From: Chrysomallon squamiferum
Lineage: Eukaryota > Mollusca > Gastropoda > Neomphalida > Peltospiridae
Assembly (NCBI GenBank): GCA_012295275.1
Contig: CM022670.1
Span: forward strand, 39,528,251-39,592,250
Direction: 5' to 3'
DNA: 64,000 nt
This document shows positions 51,565-63,345 of the stretch, one piece after another. The notes below the pieces were generated by a model. The model worked only from the letters and a program-made list of their open reading frames with translations, was not told the origin of the DNA and searched no databases. The translations under genes and the position numbers were made by a program. How positions within the stretch are numbered: position 1 is the stretch's first letter; each line of letters opens with the position of its first letter.

Positions 51565-51691
51565 CTATGTACTTAAAATAATTGGGTTATTTCTACGTTT
51601 TCTAAAATATGTTTTAATTTTCATTATCTTTTTTTTTTTTTTTTTTTTTTTTTCTGTTTCAGAAATAAACATACCTGGTGAGAGACAGTGA
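33935..51691 (+). CDS. TUT4/TUT7-like: Terminal uridylyltransferase, TUT4/TUT7 type (ZCCHC11/ZCCHC6)
   Basis: Adds uridines to RNA 3' ends; vertebrate relatives mark short-tailed mRNAs for decay and act on pre-let-7, with LIN28 in some contexts. Coding exons: 33935-34676, 34936-35006, 35319-35435, 35961-36138, 36542-36682, 37045-37244, 38000-38113, 38291-38356, 38576-38747, 39235-40250, 40927-41074, 41438-41527, 42013-42113, 43024-43185, 43562-43651, 44083-44196, 44703-44780, 45059-45236, 45692-45739, 46129-46214, 46575-46699, 47140-47357, 47815-47966, 49244-49797, 51110-51188, 51663-51691. This gives about 1689 aa (human TUT4 1644). Order: basic disordered N-terminus, C2H2 finger, degenerate NTase plus PAP-associated module, acidic linker, CCHC knuckle, active NTase plus PAP-associated module, CCHC knuckle, His/Gln/Asn-rich tail. 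The ATG at 33935 follows an in-frame TGA and has context AAAATGG. All joins are in phase except one apparent lost base in exon 49244-49797. The donor at 46214 could instead be 46208. Confidence 0.95.
35867..35946. repeat. (AAT)n facing (ATT)n: self-complementary microsatellite next to a splice acceptor
   Basis: AAT units at 35867-35891 are followed after a short spacer by about 50 bases of ATT units. The arms are complementary, so the transcript can fold into a hairpin. The array stops about 14 bases before the TTTAATAG acceptor of exon 35961-36138. Confidence 0.85.
37680..37885 (+). repeat. Intronic minisatellite, about 35-bp unit, five copies
   Basis: Units share AGATTAACAAAATAAAAA followed by TTAAATGTATATTTCC; AATGTAT or AATGTTT starts recur at about 37707, 37741, 37776, 37813 and 37848. 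Several units carry acceptor-like TATTTCCAG or TTACAG. The array lies between exons 37045-37244 and 38000-38113. Confidence 0.75.
39235..40250 (+). other. Uridylyltransferase acidic linker exon
   Basis: The first 40 or so residues complete the PAP-associated module (DPFATKRNIARTVSN...YFQDTLRKAYHYFG). The rest, about 250 residues, is rich in Glu, Asp, Ser and Asn without repeat period. It ends with an ordered-looking stretch (LLWTFAKEFSQSIIREVIDEF). At 1016 bp it is the largest exon of the gene. It joins in phase to the CCHC exon at 40927. Confidence 0.85.
40550..40926 (+). repeat. Diverged relatives of the 37.7-kb minisatellite, ending at a true acceptor
   Basis: The same vocabulary recurs (ACAGATTAACAAAATAAAAA, AAATGTATATTTCCAG, TTTCTAGATGAA, TTTACAGATTAACTAA) in degenerate units just before exon 40927-41074. 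The real acceptor TGATGTATTTTCAG reads like one more unit. The intron therefore holds many decoy acceptor-like sites. Confidence 0.65.
42114..42593 (+). repeat. Minisatellite of sixteen 30-bp units beginning exactly at a splice donor
   Basis: The array starts at the donor of exon 42013-42113. A typical unit is GTATGTT, then ATCTGTATC, then TTTCACTCAGCAAG. Units 1, 4, 5, 7 and 16 keep AAGGTATGTT or its GTATGTT core (donor-like); nearly all keep a pyrimidine-rich TCTTTCACTCAG (acceptor-like). Thirty bases is a whole number of codons, so the exon frame stays open for eight units and stops at a TAA in unit nine (42362). Confidence 0.9.
42909..42958 (+). mobile_element. tRNA-like fragment, possible SINE head relic
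   Basis: CAGCTTAATTGGTAGAATGC resembles a tRNA D-arm with box A, and GGGTTGAATG 28 bases on resembles a decayed box B. No anticodon or acceptor stem pairing is visible. It lies in an intron; confidence is low. Confidence 0.3.
46383..46555 (+). repeat. Intronic 41-bp tandem repeat, four units in A-B-A-B order
   Basis: GTATTTATTTA recurs at 46398, 46439, 46480 and 46521 with an exact 41-base period. Alternate units match better (ACATGATGATCATCAATAG against GTATATTATAATTATCAGTA), so the higher-order unit is 82 bp. It ends about 20 bp before exon 46575-46699. Confidence 0.8.
47209..47345 (+). repeat. Coding 21-bp tandem repeat (Met-His-Pro-Gly-Asn-Ser) in the uridylyltransferase
   Basis: Inside exon 47140-47357 a 21-base or shorter unit AACAGCATGCACCCTGGA recurs about seven times, encoding N-S/N-M-H-P-G. 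The last copies are diverged (NNAHPGN, NSIHARN). It lies in the disordered region after the second CCHC knuckle. Confidence 0.9.
48280..48390. repeat. (AT)n array followed by an inverted repeat in a uridylyltransferase intron
   Basis: About 60 bases of AT dinucleotides are followed by AACATTTTTGTTAAC and, after an ATATAT loop, GTTAATAAAAATGTT, which is nearly its reverse complement. It lies in the long intron between exons 47815-47966 and 49244-49797. Confidence 0.7.
49244..49797 (+). other. Uridylyltransferase His/Gln-rich C-terminal exon with apparent 1-base frameshift
   Basis: Read from the acceptor, the exon gives NSPATSTGFIQIPNLMN, a His/Gln-rich stretch, then Asn/Gln/Pro-rich disorder up to AETVCPP, after which this frame stops at 49747. 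One base added near the six-C run at 49721-49726 would continue as LLAGLHVMDGHNVNSG... to a good donor (CAG then GTAACT at 49798). That donor joins in phase to exons 51110-51188 and 51663-51691 (ending IPGERQ). Confidence 0.7.
49813..49979 (+). repeat. Intronic 42-bp tandem repeat, four units in A-B-A-B order
   Basis: ATTAAAGG recurs at 49815, 49857, 49899 and 49941, an exact 42-base period. Units alternate GTTTCCTTCACAAG and GTTTCTCTCACAAG, giving an 84-bp higher-order unit. It begins 15 bases after the donor of exon 49244-49797. Confidence 0.9.
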
Positions 51692-53983
51692 AATCAGTTG
51701 ATTGAAAGGTGCTGTGCAGCATGAAACCTTTGAGTCACCAGTCACCAGTCTATTCAACAGACACCTTGAGGAATTTATATTTTTATTTTTATTTATTTTT
51801 TATTATTTTTTATTATTTTTAATATTATTACTATTGTTGTTGTTATTATTATTATTATTAATGTTATTGTTATTGTCATTATTTATATATTTATTTTATT
51901 TATTTATATTTGTTTAATGATCACACCAAGGAGAAAGAAATTAAAATGTATGTGATAATACAGAGATAATTTGAGATGTGATTTGTATGAGAGAACAGAA
52001 GACAGAGGTTACAGTAGACAGAGAGGAAATACAACTCTAATAAATAGCAGTATATGGTGTGTCTAACATGAAGTAAGATATTTCATTTGTTCAAACAGAT
52101 ACATACTTTTGTTTTTACTCTGTTCATGGCATATGTAAAAGTTTTATAGAAGTAACTATAATAATTATATCAGTGAGATACTACAAATTCAAGAGAATAT
52201 AATTAACCAGAGATGGAAAGATGATGTGGGAAAAAAAAAAAAAAAATTATATTGGCAGTGGTCAGAATACAGTAATTTCTGATATGTGTGTATGAGAAAT
52301 AGTTTTTAATGTGCAAAGTGAAAAATAAATATCTGTTTCTGATGTCTGGTATAAACATGTGAAAATTATTTTATATGTTACAGATACACGATAATGCACC
52401 ATGAATATTTATTATAGATGTAATGATGGAGATATGATAACAGGCTGAATTTGTAAACAAAATTATCTGTTTTAAAACTTGCACTTGTCAAGGTGTATTT
52501 AATTATCTAATGATGAAAATGCATTAATGCATTGAAACAGTATGTAATGAAAGAAATAAGGGACTACACTGATATACATTTGATAATACATTTTTTATAT
52601 AATAAAGAAATAAGGGAATACACCATGAAATATATGTTAAATGTAATAGTAATGGGGCAGTACACTAAAATACATTTTACATATAATGAAGGAGATATGG
52701 AAATACACCATGAAATATATTTTAAAAGTGATACACTAAAACACATTTTTCACAATGAATGAGAGATATAGGCAGTACAGTATGAAATATATTTTATATG
52801 TGATAATAGACTGAGAAATATATTTTATATATAATAATGGAGATACCTTATACACTGAATTTATAATCGAGGAAGATATCATTTATCAAAACATATTGCA
52901 GTTGTTGGGTATGTTTCAGATGCAGTGACAAAGGAAAAATAATACTCTGAAGTAGATTTTAATAATATATAAATAATGATAGAGATGTGGCAAGACATCG
53001 AATTTATTACCTATGACAGTATCACATTGTGTGTTAAAACATGTACTGTATCTGAGAGGAATAGTTTGTATGTAAAGAAGCAGATAATGTAGTATTAGTA
53101 AAAGATAATGAGACTGAGTATGTTATATATAAATGTAAACTGGCAGATGAATTATACAAGCTCTGGTGAAATAATCTGAATGTGTTAAAGTGTCCTACTC
53201 TTTTTGAAGTATGTTTTATATGTAATTATGAAAATACAGTAATGTCCACTGGTATTTCAAGAAGAGAATCAGAGTGTGTGTTGTACCTGACTACTAACTT
53301 GAGAGATGTGTTGTGATGTTGCTATGGTGATAACAAAAAAGAAGAAAGTCCAGGCTCATATGTTTTATTTATTCAATGTGTTATGTGATATTTTCCGTGT
53401 ATTTATTGAAATGTACTAGTCTCAGAAATAACAGTTAAGATTTTTTATAATGATATTATCATTTATAATAGGGAAAATACCTATTACATTGAGGAGTATG
53501 TATATAAAAAATATTAAAAAATATTTAAAAAAAATAAAAATGTTTAAAAAGAAGAATTTACATTGATGAGTATGTAAAAATGAAAATGTGTTTTTAAGTC
53601 ATTCTGCAGTAAAATAAAAATTATTAGGAGCAGTATAATCATGAACCACTTGTTTGCCAATTTTCCTGACTGATGTTGGAAATAATCATTTTTATTTAGT
53701 TTTTTACATTTTTTAAAACAGATTTTAAATTGTTTTTCGTCTTCATTAAGTAGTGTATATGATATTTTAATGACATTAATGTATGTTCCTATACTTTAGT
53801 TATATGTGTTGTTGTATTCTGTGTAATAGATTTTTTGAGTAAAACATATGGAAGTAAAAAAAGAAAAAGAATGGTTATTTCATTTAATTCAGTTAAACTA
53901 TAAAATAACCATGCCATACATAATTTTTTATATCATGGTGTTTTCTCATAGCAGTTTATCACAAAAATGTTTTCAGCACTGAA

Positions 53984-54014
<31 letters not shown>

Positions 54015-55643
54015 CTGAACAAATTTGAATACAGTTCATGGAAAAAATTTAAATAAATAAGAATTGCATTTTGAATGCTGGAAAGACTGGAAAGTTTAGA
54101 TAATAAAATAAATGCACTAATTTTTAAATTTAGTTTAAATTTGGTCTGTGACATCATCTAGTAGCTCACATATGTATATTGTTGTGTGGTGCCTTTAAAC
54201 ATTCATTTGTTTAAAATGTTTTCTGTGTAGTTCCTCGTGTTAACCTAGACTGGACTGAAATAAAAGTAATTCTTCATCTGCTGAGTGACTGTGAGGTAGG
54301 GTTTTAATGAAACAAGCTCTGAGATTTAAGAAAAACAAGACTGCAGGGTGGTGTGTAGGAAAATGATGTTGCTCATTTAAACTAATGGTGAAAAGACATG
54401 CAGAGTTAATGTATGTCAAATAATATTTAAAGATATTCATCATTTGTGTGTTAAAAATTAGAAATTGCAGGCTTTTTTTATAGAGGTATTTGAAACAGCC
54501 CCCCCTAAAAATTAAAAACTTTTTATCTTAATTTCTGAAGCAAATTTCAAAAGGTATTAATAAATAAAACTTCTTTCATTCTTTATTTTGTACAAATGTA
54601 ATGAATCTTAACAGTAAAATGTGTTAAAACAAATACATTTTTATATTTTATTTTATATATTGTTGTCAAAACTTTGAAATATTTTGGCTATTTCTGTTCT
54701 GTAAGTTGATATCACTGTCTCAGCTCCTGACTGGGTTTGTTTTTGAAGAAAGCTGTTTTGAATTTAAGAATTATTACTTTTTCAGTTTTCAAATGTACCA
54801 GTGGCAATACAGATAGTCTAAATACATTTTGTAATACTTAAAAATTATTATTTTCTTTATTCTTATATCCAGTTTTAGCTAATAATAATGTACAAAAATA
54901 ACATGAGGATGAAAAGATGTTGAATTATTCTAAAAATATCTGAAATAAAAATCATTATTTAGCAGTGATTTTGTAGACAAGCATTTTTTGCATTTTCATT
55001 TTTTTTAATTTTTTTTTTTTTTTATTATAGTTTTTATATTATTCAGTTTAGTAGTGAAATAATTACAGAATAAAACACCCAACTGATCCATTCTGTTTGC
55101 TCATTGCCGTTATACTTTATTATTAACAACAATTGGTCATCAGTAATAAACGTTAAAAATAATAATAACATAGAAGTATAAAAATTGTATTTGTTTATAT
55201 CATCACCAGTTCACTTTAAACTGGTGTCTAATGTTTTGAAACATCTGTTAAAGATCAGAGTTTAAAAACACGTATTATCTTTATTTGGTAACTGATGTGC
55301 AGGTTTTACATTATACAAGTTTTAACTGTGAGCTTTCACAACTTGTTTTTATTACCAGTGTCGTTGGAATTGATTTACATTAATTATGTGAATACATTTT
55401 TGATCATTGTTTTTATCCAGGCTTGTACATTGTCATAATTCCAGGATTTTATGTTTGTTGTTTTATTTATATGTTAATATGTCTTTTATTTTGGTCTTTT
55501 CTGAGAGAAGTTCTTGCTTTTATTGTTTTTTTCTTTGTTGGTTATCAAATCTTAATTGAGGATGTGTAGTCTTTTTTTTCATGCTTTCTTTTATTTTATT
55601 TTTTTTTTATTTTTAGATGAAACATTCATCAGGCTCTATAATT

Positions 55644-55715
<72 letters not shown>

Positions 55716-56731
55716 TAATAATAATAACATAAATAACAAAATAAATAAATAAATAAACATCTAAAAGAAAAAAACATAGTGATTATGTTAACTGATACCA
55801 CATTATATGTCACTAACATAGGCAAAGAAAATATGGATTGCATATTGCCCCAAAATTAAAAAAAACATTAAAGAAAATAAAATAATAAAATAAATATAGA
55901 TTAAAATTAAAGAGTAATTAATTAATCAAAAAATTAAATTCATGAATATAGCCGGTATTTGTACTGTTAAAGTGTTTCCTTCCCTAGAAACAGAAATTTT
56001 TTAATATTATTATTTTATTTTTAAATAATATTTTCCCTGATAACAACTGTTGCTTACGGTATTATTTGTAGGGTTGCAACTGTTAGTTTAGTTGATCACT
56101 GATTCTGACACAACTGTCCATCTTGGATTTGGATCTCTGTAATATATTATCATGTACATAGGTGTGTAAATATATATCAGCATTATTTTGACCAGTGTTA
56201 TTTAAAAAAAACAATAACTTACAAATGGATAACAAAATATATTTAAAATGTAATGAATTCTCAGTTACTTTTTTCATTAATTTGTGGGTTTTTTTCAATC
56301 AATGATTTTGAAAAAATTAAATTCAGTTTGTACTTAATTTTTTTTTTTTTAAATGGATTTTCATTATTATTATTATTATTATATGTATATGAGTATGTTT
56401 GTGTGTGTATGTATGGGTACAGTACACATACACACACACATATATATATATATTATTTTTATGTTTATTTCTATTACTTTTTTTATTTTTAATTTTTTTT
56501 AAAAATATTGTCATTTTATACCTGTAATAAAAGTGTAAATATTTAGAAATAAGCAAATCGACTGTAAATACCTTTATCATATCAGTTTAATATCAACTTT
56601 TATCATTTTTTTAACATTATTTCAACTGGTAGGTTAATTTTTGTTTCAGTTTCAAGAAAGCCCAATTCTCCATTGACAGATACATCTGACTTTTTTCAGT
56701 ACAGTAATATTCTGGTGTTTCTGTTGCTGTA

Positions 56732-56792
<61 letters not shown>

Positions 56793-56960
56793 ATTGGTTA
56801 TTAAAGTAATGCAGAAATACTTAACATGTTGGTTAAGGCAGCTGTGTATTCTAAATTGTTAATTATTCATATTTTTCTAGATGTAGATATTTTCTTTAGA
56901 ATATCTTCAGAAGTATGATATTTTGTGCACTAATACTGGGATGTTGATGTGTATTACTGC

Positions 56961-56994
<34 letters not shown>

Positions 56995-57409
56995 GTCATT
57001 ATTATTATTATTATTATTATTATTGTCATTATTATTATTACAGTTTTAATCATAATTATCATTATTGTTTATTTTTCATTTATTAAGATATTTGCTAAAC
57101 TATTATTAATATTTATTGATTTAGATTATTTATTTATTTATTATTTATTACTGTTAAACTTCATGATAATGGTTCTGTTTTTTTATTTTTATTTTTATTT
57201 TTGTAGTTTTGAATAAAAAAATAGTTTCATTTCATTGGGGTTTTTTTTGAAAACTTAAATAAATATACATGTATATATATCATGCAAGTAAAATTTTTGA
57301 AATTAAATGTTTTTATTAATAAATGAAAATATTAAATTATTTATATTCAAACTCATATTGAAGAACATTTTGTGTATGATAAGAAAATATTTCCTAGATT
57401 CATCAAATC

Positions 57410-57440
<31 letters not shown>

Positions 57441-58599
57441 GTTTTAATAATAAAAAAAATAATATTTAAAAATAGATATATATTAAAAGAACAATAAGAA
57501 TTTAAAATGATGTATATACATATATTTTTGTTATAAAAATATTAATGTTGTTTTTTGTATATGATATTACTGTCAGTAATGGGGTTTTTAAATCAAGTTT
57601 TTATTTTGGTTTGTACATAATGATTTTACTGGATTAATATTTTTGGGTTTTAGATCAAACTGTAAAATAAAATGAAATGAAAAAAAAAAAAAAAAATAAA
57701 AAGATGTGTGTAAATAAATAAAAAAAAATTGTTTTTCATTCTGTTTTCTGTTTACATTAAAGATCTCATTGTTTTCTAGTACATTAAGCAAATGTATTAT
57801 TGTTTGTGGACATGTCTTAGAGTATATTTATCTACATACAATGTATTTAGTCTGTGATGTTGTATATGAAAAAAAAATAACAATAAACCTATGTTCAGAT
57901 TTCATTTAAAAGATATTTCAGTTGATTAACAATATGAAAACAAATTCTAAAAACTGGTTTATATCAGTGACATAATCCAGACACAATGAATGGCCAAGGT
58001 AGAATGAGATAGTCTAATTATTTAATTTGCTTAGCGTAGACCCAGTAGCAGGATGTGATTACAAAACCAGTTCAAAATGTTATGTTACCAAAACCTTTAG
58101 TGAGTTAGGTGACTCATCAGACTTGCAGCTTTAGGTTCTTAGATCGAATACAGTCTGGTTTCTGATTGTAATCCATTTTAAGGTTATATTTCCTTATCTT
58201 ATTTTGTCTTCTTTTTTTTTTAATATTATTATTATTATTATTAATGTTTAATTTACTCATTTAATTATTATTTTTAAAGAAGGTTAATTATATATGCTGG
58301 ATTTTTTCTTTTTTTAAAAAAGAAAACCAACATACATAATTCTTAAATCTTAACGATTCAATAAAATTAAATAAAAAAAGTCTCCATTTATAAAAAATTT
58401 AAAAAAAAAAAAATAAAAAAAAAAAAAAGTAATAAAACCCATTCTAGTCTAATGAAATATTAATTCTTAATTCTTAAAATAAAATAAAATGATAAAAAAA
58501 AAAAAAAAAAAAAAATTGTTATAAAATTCCTCGTGCAGTATTGAACTCGCTGTCAATTATTATTCTGTTGTAAAATAAGCGATAAAAATCCGTAGCTTT
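51692..58599 (+). other. Probable uridylyltransferase 3' UTR and AT-rich intergenic sequence
   Basis: No coding exon was recognised on either strand. Several AATAAA signals exist (for example near 57884), so the 3' end cannot be fixed. The stretch holds (AAT)n 55645-55735, (AT)n 56737-56788, (ATT)n 56958-57040 and many A/T tracts. The reading frames in it are short and low-complexity. Confidence 0.5.
52180..53330 (+). repeat. Degenerate tandem repeat downstream of the uridylyltransferase stop
   Basis: Recurring phrases GGAGATATG, ACACCATGAAATATATTTTA, ATGTAATAATG and TACACTAAAACACAT repeat with a loose period of about 60 bases between roughly 52400 and 53000, with weaker echoes on both sides. 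The units are too diverged to define exactly by eye. Confidence 0.55.
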
Positions 58600-61127
58600 G
58601 TTGTTAAATCCTTCTGAGACGGCTATAATTACACAGACAGCTCACTTCTGTCCTGTAATTAACATTAAACATGCCATGTACTGATCATTATTTCGCCCAA
58701 CGAGTAACTGTGAAATGTTGACAACATGTTTAAGAAGCGTGTACGACCCAGACAGTGTTTTACAGCAGACGTGAATATCACTGTACAAGAACGGACTCAC
58801 GCGCCATTGTCCCCGGCTGCGTTTGTTTTGACTCCCTGTCAATCATTAATTAACTGGCTTGTCGTCGACGGGGAAAATAAAACTGTCTTAAAACTGAACT
58901 GGCCCCACGTTGCCTTAACGTTGATTGGAGATTTTTTTAAACTAAAGCACGTTTTAGTATTTTACAGCAGACCTGCTGTTGGAAGGGGAAGAAAGAGGAA
59001 GAAAAATATGTAAGCTTGTTTTGTTGGTGTTTTTTTGTATCGTTGCGATAATCATAATACTGGAGAAGGAAAGAGAGAGACAGAGAGATAGAGAGAGAGA
59101 GAGAGATTTAATCAGTGTAATGATAATTACTGGAAATAACAGGAATAAACATTTCTGCTGGGATTAATTACATAATCTGCAAAGATTTTATAGATAAAAC
59201 CATCAGTAAGTATTCTGTGTTGTGTTTTATTGTTAGGCTGTCATTGTACAGGCGTTTGCTTTAAACTGTCAGGGTTATTTTTTCGTGAATGTGTGCGGTG
59301 AAAATAAAGCTTTAGGTAGGATTTATCAAGATGTATGTAAACTAGTTTTAATTACTAGGAGTGAGTGGAGCAGGTTTTAGAAAAAAAAATAATGGATGAA
59401 ACCATTTTTGTTTTTATTTTTACTCAACCAAATGTCTTTTTATAATTATTTTAATATTTTTTTTTTTGTTTTTTTTTTTTCTTTTAAATATTTTCTTATA
59501 TTTATTTATTTATTTTTGTTTTTAATAATAAATAAATTTGAAAATGCTATAGCTAATGATATTTTAAAATGCCACTTAGACCTTTGCGCGAGTTCATTGT
59601 TCTTTGAATTTGTTATAAATTTGTTCTATATAACAAAATCTCACATCATTAGCGACTATTTCGTTTTTACTTTTCTTTGAGTACTACATGGCCTGTCTTG
59701 AGTCACTGTTTAATTTTATAATAGATTCTGTTCACACAGTTTCTCAGATAAAAGATGTATTGTTAATCTATAGAGAAATACAGATACTATAAAAACATAC
59801 ATCAGATGAGAAATTTGTGAACTGTGTGCAATTTTTATTTTGATAATAGATAATAAAATCGAAAGAAAAAAGTAATAAAAGTAAATAAACAAATAAATAA
59901 ATAATAAAAAATATATATAAATAAATAATAATAATAATAATTATAATTATGTTTTGGCCGTCGTCATCGTTTTTGTTGTAGTTACTGCTACTGCTTTTTG
60001 GCTTTATTTGTCGTTGTTATTTTTGTTATTGATGTGATGTTTAGAAGTTGAAAATTATGTAAGAATATATCTATAGATCATGTCACCTGATATTTTGTTG
60101 TACGTAAACAAACATTGCTATCTGTCTGGTGATTTGAGACTATTGTATTTTAACAAACAACCGATAGCGATATTTAAAGCATTTGTGGCAAACGGGATGA
60201 TTCAAATTTTAAGAAGCGTTTTTTTTTTTTTTTTTTTTTTTTTTCATTTGTTGTTTTATATATATATATATAAACAAATGAATACAAATAAATTTAAATC
60301 TGAAGTAACTCAAATGTTTTATAAACTAATTCATTATTTAATTAATATAAAACAAATGTATAATAAATTAATAAGAATAATACAATAAACTTTAATAAAT
60401 TAATTTACCCAGGCACGCACGCGCACGCACACAGACACACTGACACAGAAGTAAATAAATAAATAATAAGACAAAGAAAGAAAAATTACAGATAACAAAA
60501 TCCATTTGTCTTTGGTTATGTTCAGTTGTACTTAAAACTTTTTATACCTATTGCCGTGTAAACAGTAGGTTTGGTCTGTCCTGTAATAAAATCTTGTTGT
60601 TAGCAACCAATTCTATAAACTGATTGAAAAAAAAAGTATGACTGGAAAAAAAAAAAAAAAAAAAAAGAAGAACTGTAGATGATATATCCGATAGAGTTTT
60701 CCAATTCACGGTCCACAAGTGCCCGTTACTTTCGAGATAAAACAAACCGATAATATTCATGCGACAGCAGATCTGAACTAAACCTGCTTAATAATGTGTA
60801 CGTGTTTGATGGAGCGTGGGCCAGAAAGGTGATACATTATCTACACCGCGTTGTTAACACCCAGTTAACAGCTTACCATTGTTCTTTCTCACATAAAACC
60901 AAGAAGATGATCCGATTATTTAATGGTGTTTATCACTGGTAGCGTTGTCAGCTAAAAATAAAATACGTATAGCCTAACATTGATGATTTAAACGAGCATT
61001 TTATAATGTACTGATAGCTTTTATTTAGTATTTAGTTCCCGATATTCAGAAGCAGAAATGACTTTCAGTTTGCATTTTCATGAGTTGTTTGTTCATATAT
61101 TATTAAATTTCATGACGTAAAGCACGG

Positions 61128-61163
<36 letters not shown>

Positions 61164-61690
61164 CAATGTGAAGGTTCAAACTTAAGGGAACCGTAGAGGT
61201 GGTATTTAGAAAATATTATCAGAAAATGTCGGCTGTTTAATATTAGTTACTACACTTAGTACTTTTCATGCACTGTGGTCACTAATTTGTTTATATTATG
61301 CTTTAATCCGCTTCTCAATCTACAACGGAACATTTAATGATGTAATTCATACGCTATTTTTATGTGTAAACAATTACAGTCGGTCATGTTTGATCACGTA
61401 GTCATTCTGTACCCAGTGACGTAGCTAAAGTACGTCAAGTATGGCACGTGCACTGGGCGCCCGCCGATATTTTCCACGCTCCATTTATTGTTGGGAACCC
61501 ATGGAACCGAACATTATACATACCTGCTAGAAGTATAAAATTACTCGTAAAAATAAATACACAGTGAAATATTTTAAAGTAATGTTCTAATCTATATGTA
61601 GTAAAAGTATGTCACGAATCGCTGTTATATATGTTAATTCTTATCCTTTTCGTAATTTAATAATTTCATAAATTGTTTTATTTGTTTTCA
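58600..61690 (+). promoter_or_regulatory. Upstream region of the Tctex1 gene, with two G+C-richer patches
   Basis: Patches at about 58610-59010 and 60690-61000 have more G+C and CpG than the surroundings. The first includes a minus-strand CCAAT (ATTGG at 58923-58927). An open frame at 58726-59013 ends in RKRKK and resembles nothing I know. Because the Tctex1 start codon follows a splice acceptor at 61690-61691, a 5' UTR exon must lie here; the patches are candidates. Between them are AT-rich repeats, including (TA)n at 61130-61162. Confidence 0.4.
61415..61500. mobile_element. Possible DNA-transposon end fragment
   Basis: CAGTGACGTAGCTAAAG followed within 50 bases by GTGCACTGGGCGCCCGCC resembles hAT-type element ends common in marine invertebrates (CAGTGGCGTAGC-like start, GGGCGCCC core). 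No second terminal repeat or target-site duplication was found. Confidence 0.25.
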
Positions 61691-61695
61691 GTATC

Positions 61696-62205
61696 ATGAG
61701 CACTGCAGTTAGAAGACCATCATTTGACACAATACCGAGCATGCGCAGAGCGTCCATTCACAAACAGAGGCCTTCAATTGATGTATCCACTTCCGGTCGA
61801 GCGGCCATGATTGTGACGTCAGCTCAGACGTGCAGAACAGTAGCGGTTCCGCAGATTGAAAACAGTTACAGACTTGAACCCCAGAAAAAGTTTCCCTACA
61901 GCAAAATAAAAAATATGATGAAAGAAACTATGGAAAAAATCATCGGCGATATGCCTTACGATCCCGAAGAATGCACAATGCTGTCTGCAACCCTTGCTGA
62001 CGTCATTAAGCAGAAAGCAAAGGAAATCTATATCCCGCGATATAAAATTGTAACGAACGTTACGATTGGTCAGATGAACGGCACTACTGTTTCGATCACA
62101 AGCCGGTGTTTGTGGAACGACAAATTTGACAGCTATTCTGAATACACGTTCACAAATGGTAAATTATATGCAGTCGGAATGGTGTACGGCTTTTACACTG
62201 AATAA
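61696..62205 (+). CDS. DYNLT5-like: Tctex1-domain dynein light chain, DYNLT5 (TCTEX1D1)-like
   Basis: Light chain of the Tctex1 family, which dimerises and binds dynein intermediate chain; the DYNLT2/4/5 branch is linked to ciliary or axonemal dyneins. One coding exon encodes 169 aa. Residues about 55-169 form the Tctex1 domain: ENSYRLEP, KFPYSKIKNMM, LADVIKQKAKE, IPRYKIVTNVTIGQMNG, SRCLWNDKFDSYSEYTFTN, and the closing VYGFYTE. The pattern IPRYK...IGQ...SRCLW...Y.F.N matches DYNLT5/DYNLT4 best. The N-terminus is disordered with three spaced basic-Ser sites (RRPS, RRAS, QRPS). The ATG lies four bases after a TTTTCAG acceptor, so the 5' UTR is spliced. An AATAAA overlaps the stop codon (62202-62207); a later one near 62735 is a more usual poly(A) signal. 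Confidence 0.92.
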   Translation: MSTAVRRPSFDTIPSMRRASIHKQRPSIDVSTSGRAAMIVTSAQTCRTVAVPQIENSYRLEPQKKFPYSKIKNMMKETMEKIIGDMPYDPEECTMLSATLADVIKQKAKEIYIPRYKIVTNVTIGQMNGTTVSITSRCLWNDKFDSYSEYTFTNGKLYAVGMVYGFYTE

Positions 62206-63299
62206 ATTAAAAAGAAAAAAAAAAGTAAAGAAACATTTTTGTCACCCTAGCAGAAAGAGGTTTTTAATGTTATTCAGAAAATCTTTTCGGAAAACGAAGA
62301 AAAAAACTCCCACCTAAAAACATTCACCTACGCAAAAACGATATATGTTGAATTGTAAATAGAATATAAAAATATATATTAAAGGTAGAAATATCATAAG
62401 TAAAACAAATGTACAGAGAGAGAGAGTTTATTATTTTTTAAAGACAATACACATAAGTATAGATAAATTGAATTGAATAATTATTGCATTAGGGAGAGCT
62501 TCAAAACTTTTTAACAGTGTTTTACTCTTTCATATTTTAATATCATTAATGTTACGTTCATGTGCCTTCTTTATTCCTTTCTCATACAGAATTCACTTTT
62601 AGCGTGTTATAGTTATATAACGATTATATAGTTATTAAACGAAAAACAAAAACAAAACAATTACATATATGTATATATGTATGTTCATTAACCCCAACAA
62701 ACAACAAAACTATAAATTTGTTATTAATAATGAAAAATAAATGTGGTTTTATTTGTATTGTTCGTTTTATTATTATTAATAATAATAATTTTTTAACAAT
62801 ATATATATATCTTATCTTGAGTGATAATTCTGAAGATTTTCAGTTGTTTAAACCGATTTTACATATTGTGTTAAAAAATAATAATTTTTAAAAAAAGAAT
62901 ACATTTAAACATATATTTATTTCCATTGTTGATAATTCGCACTGAGGTCTGTATGATTATACGAATAAGAAATATAATACTAATATGAAACGCCACTGTG
63001 AGTGCGCAGTAATGCGAGAAAAAATAAATAAGAAACAACTTGTGTTAAATATTTGCGATTAAGGACAATGAACTAAGCAGAGATTGATGTGTAACTGTTA
63101 CAAAGCAACCGTTATCTAGGTCAACTCACCCCTTTATCACTGAGTAGCAGTTTGTACATAAAGAAAAAATAATTAAAATGTCTTTGAAAATTAATACGAT
63201 AATTCTAGGTTACATGGTGCTCGGGCAGTACATAAACAGAAGAGTCCCAGACAACTGAAACATAGAAACAGTATATACACACTCACACGTATACGACCA

Positions 63300-63345
<46 letters not shown>

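Noticed and set aside
58726-59013. 95-residue plus-strand open frame upstream of the Tctex1 gene
   Set aside because: No homology or splice link recognised; more likely promoter or 5' UTR sequence with chance openness, though a small unknown exon cannot be excluded.
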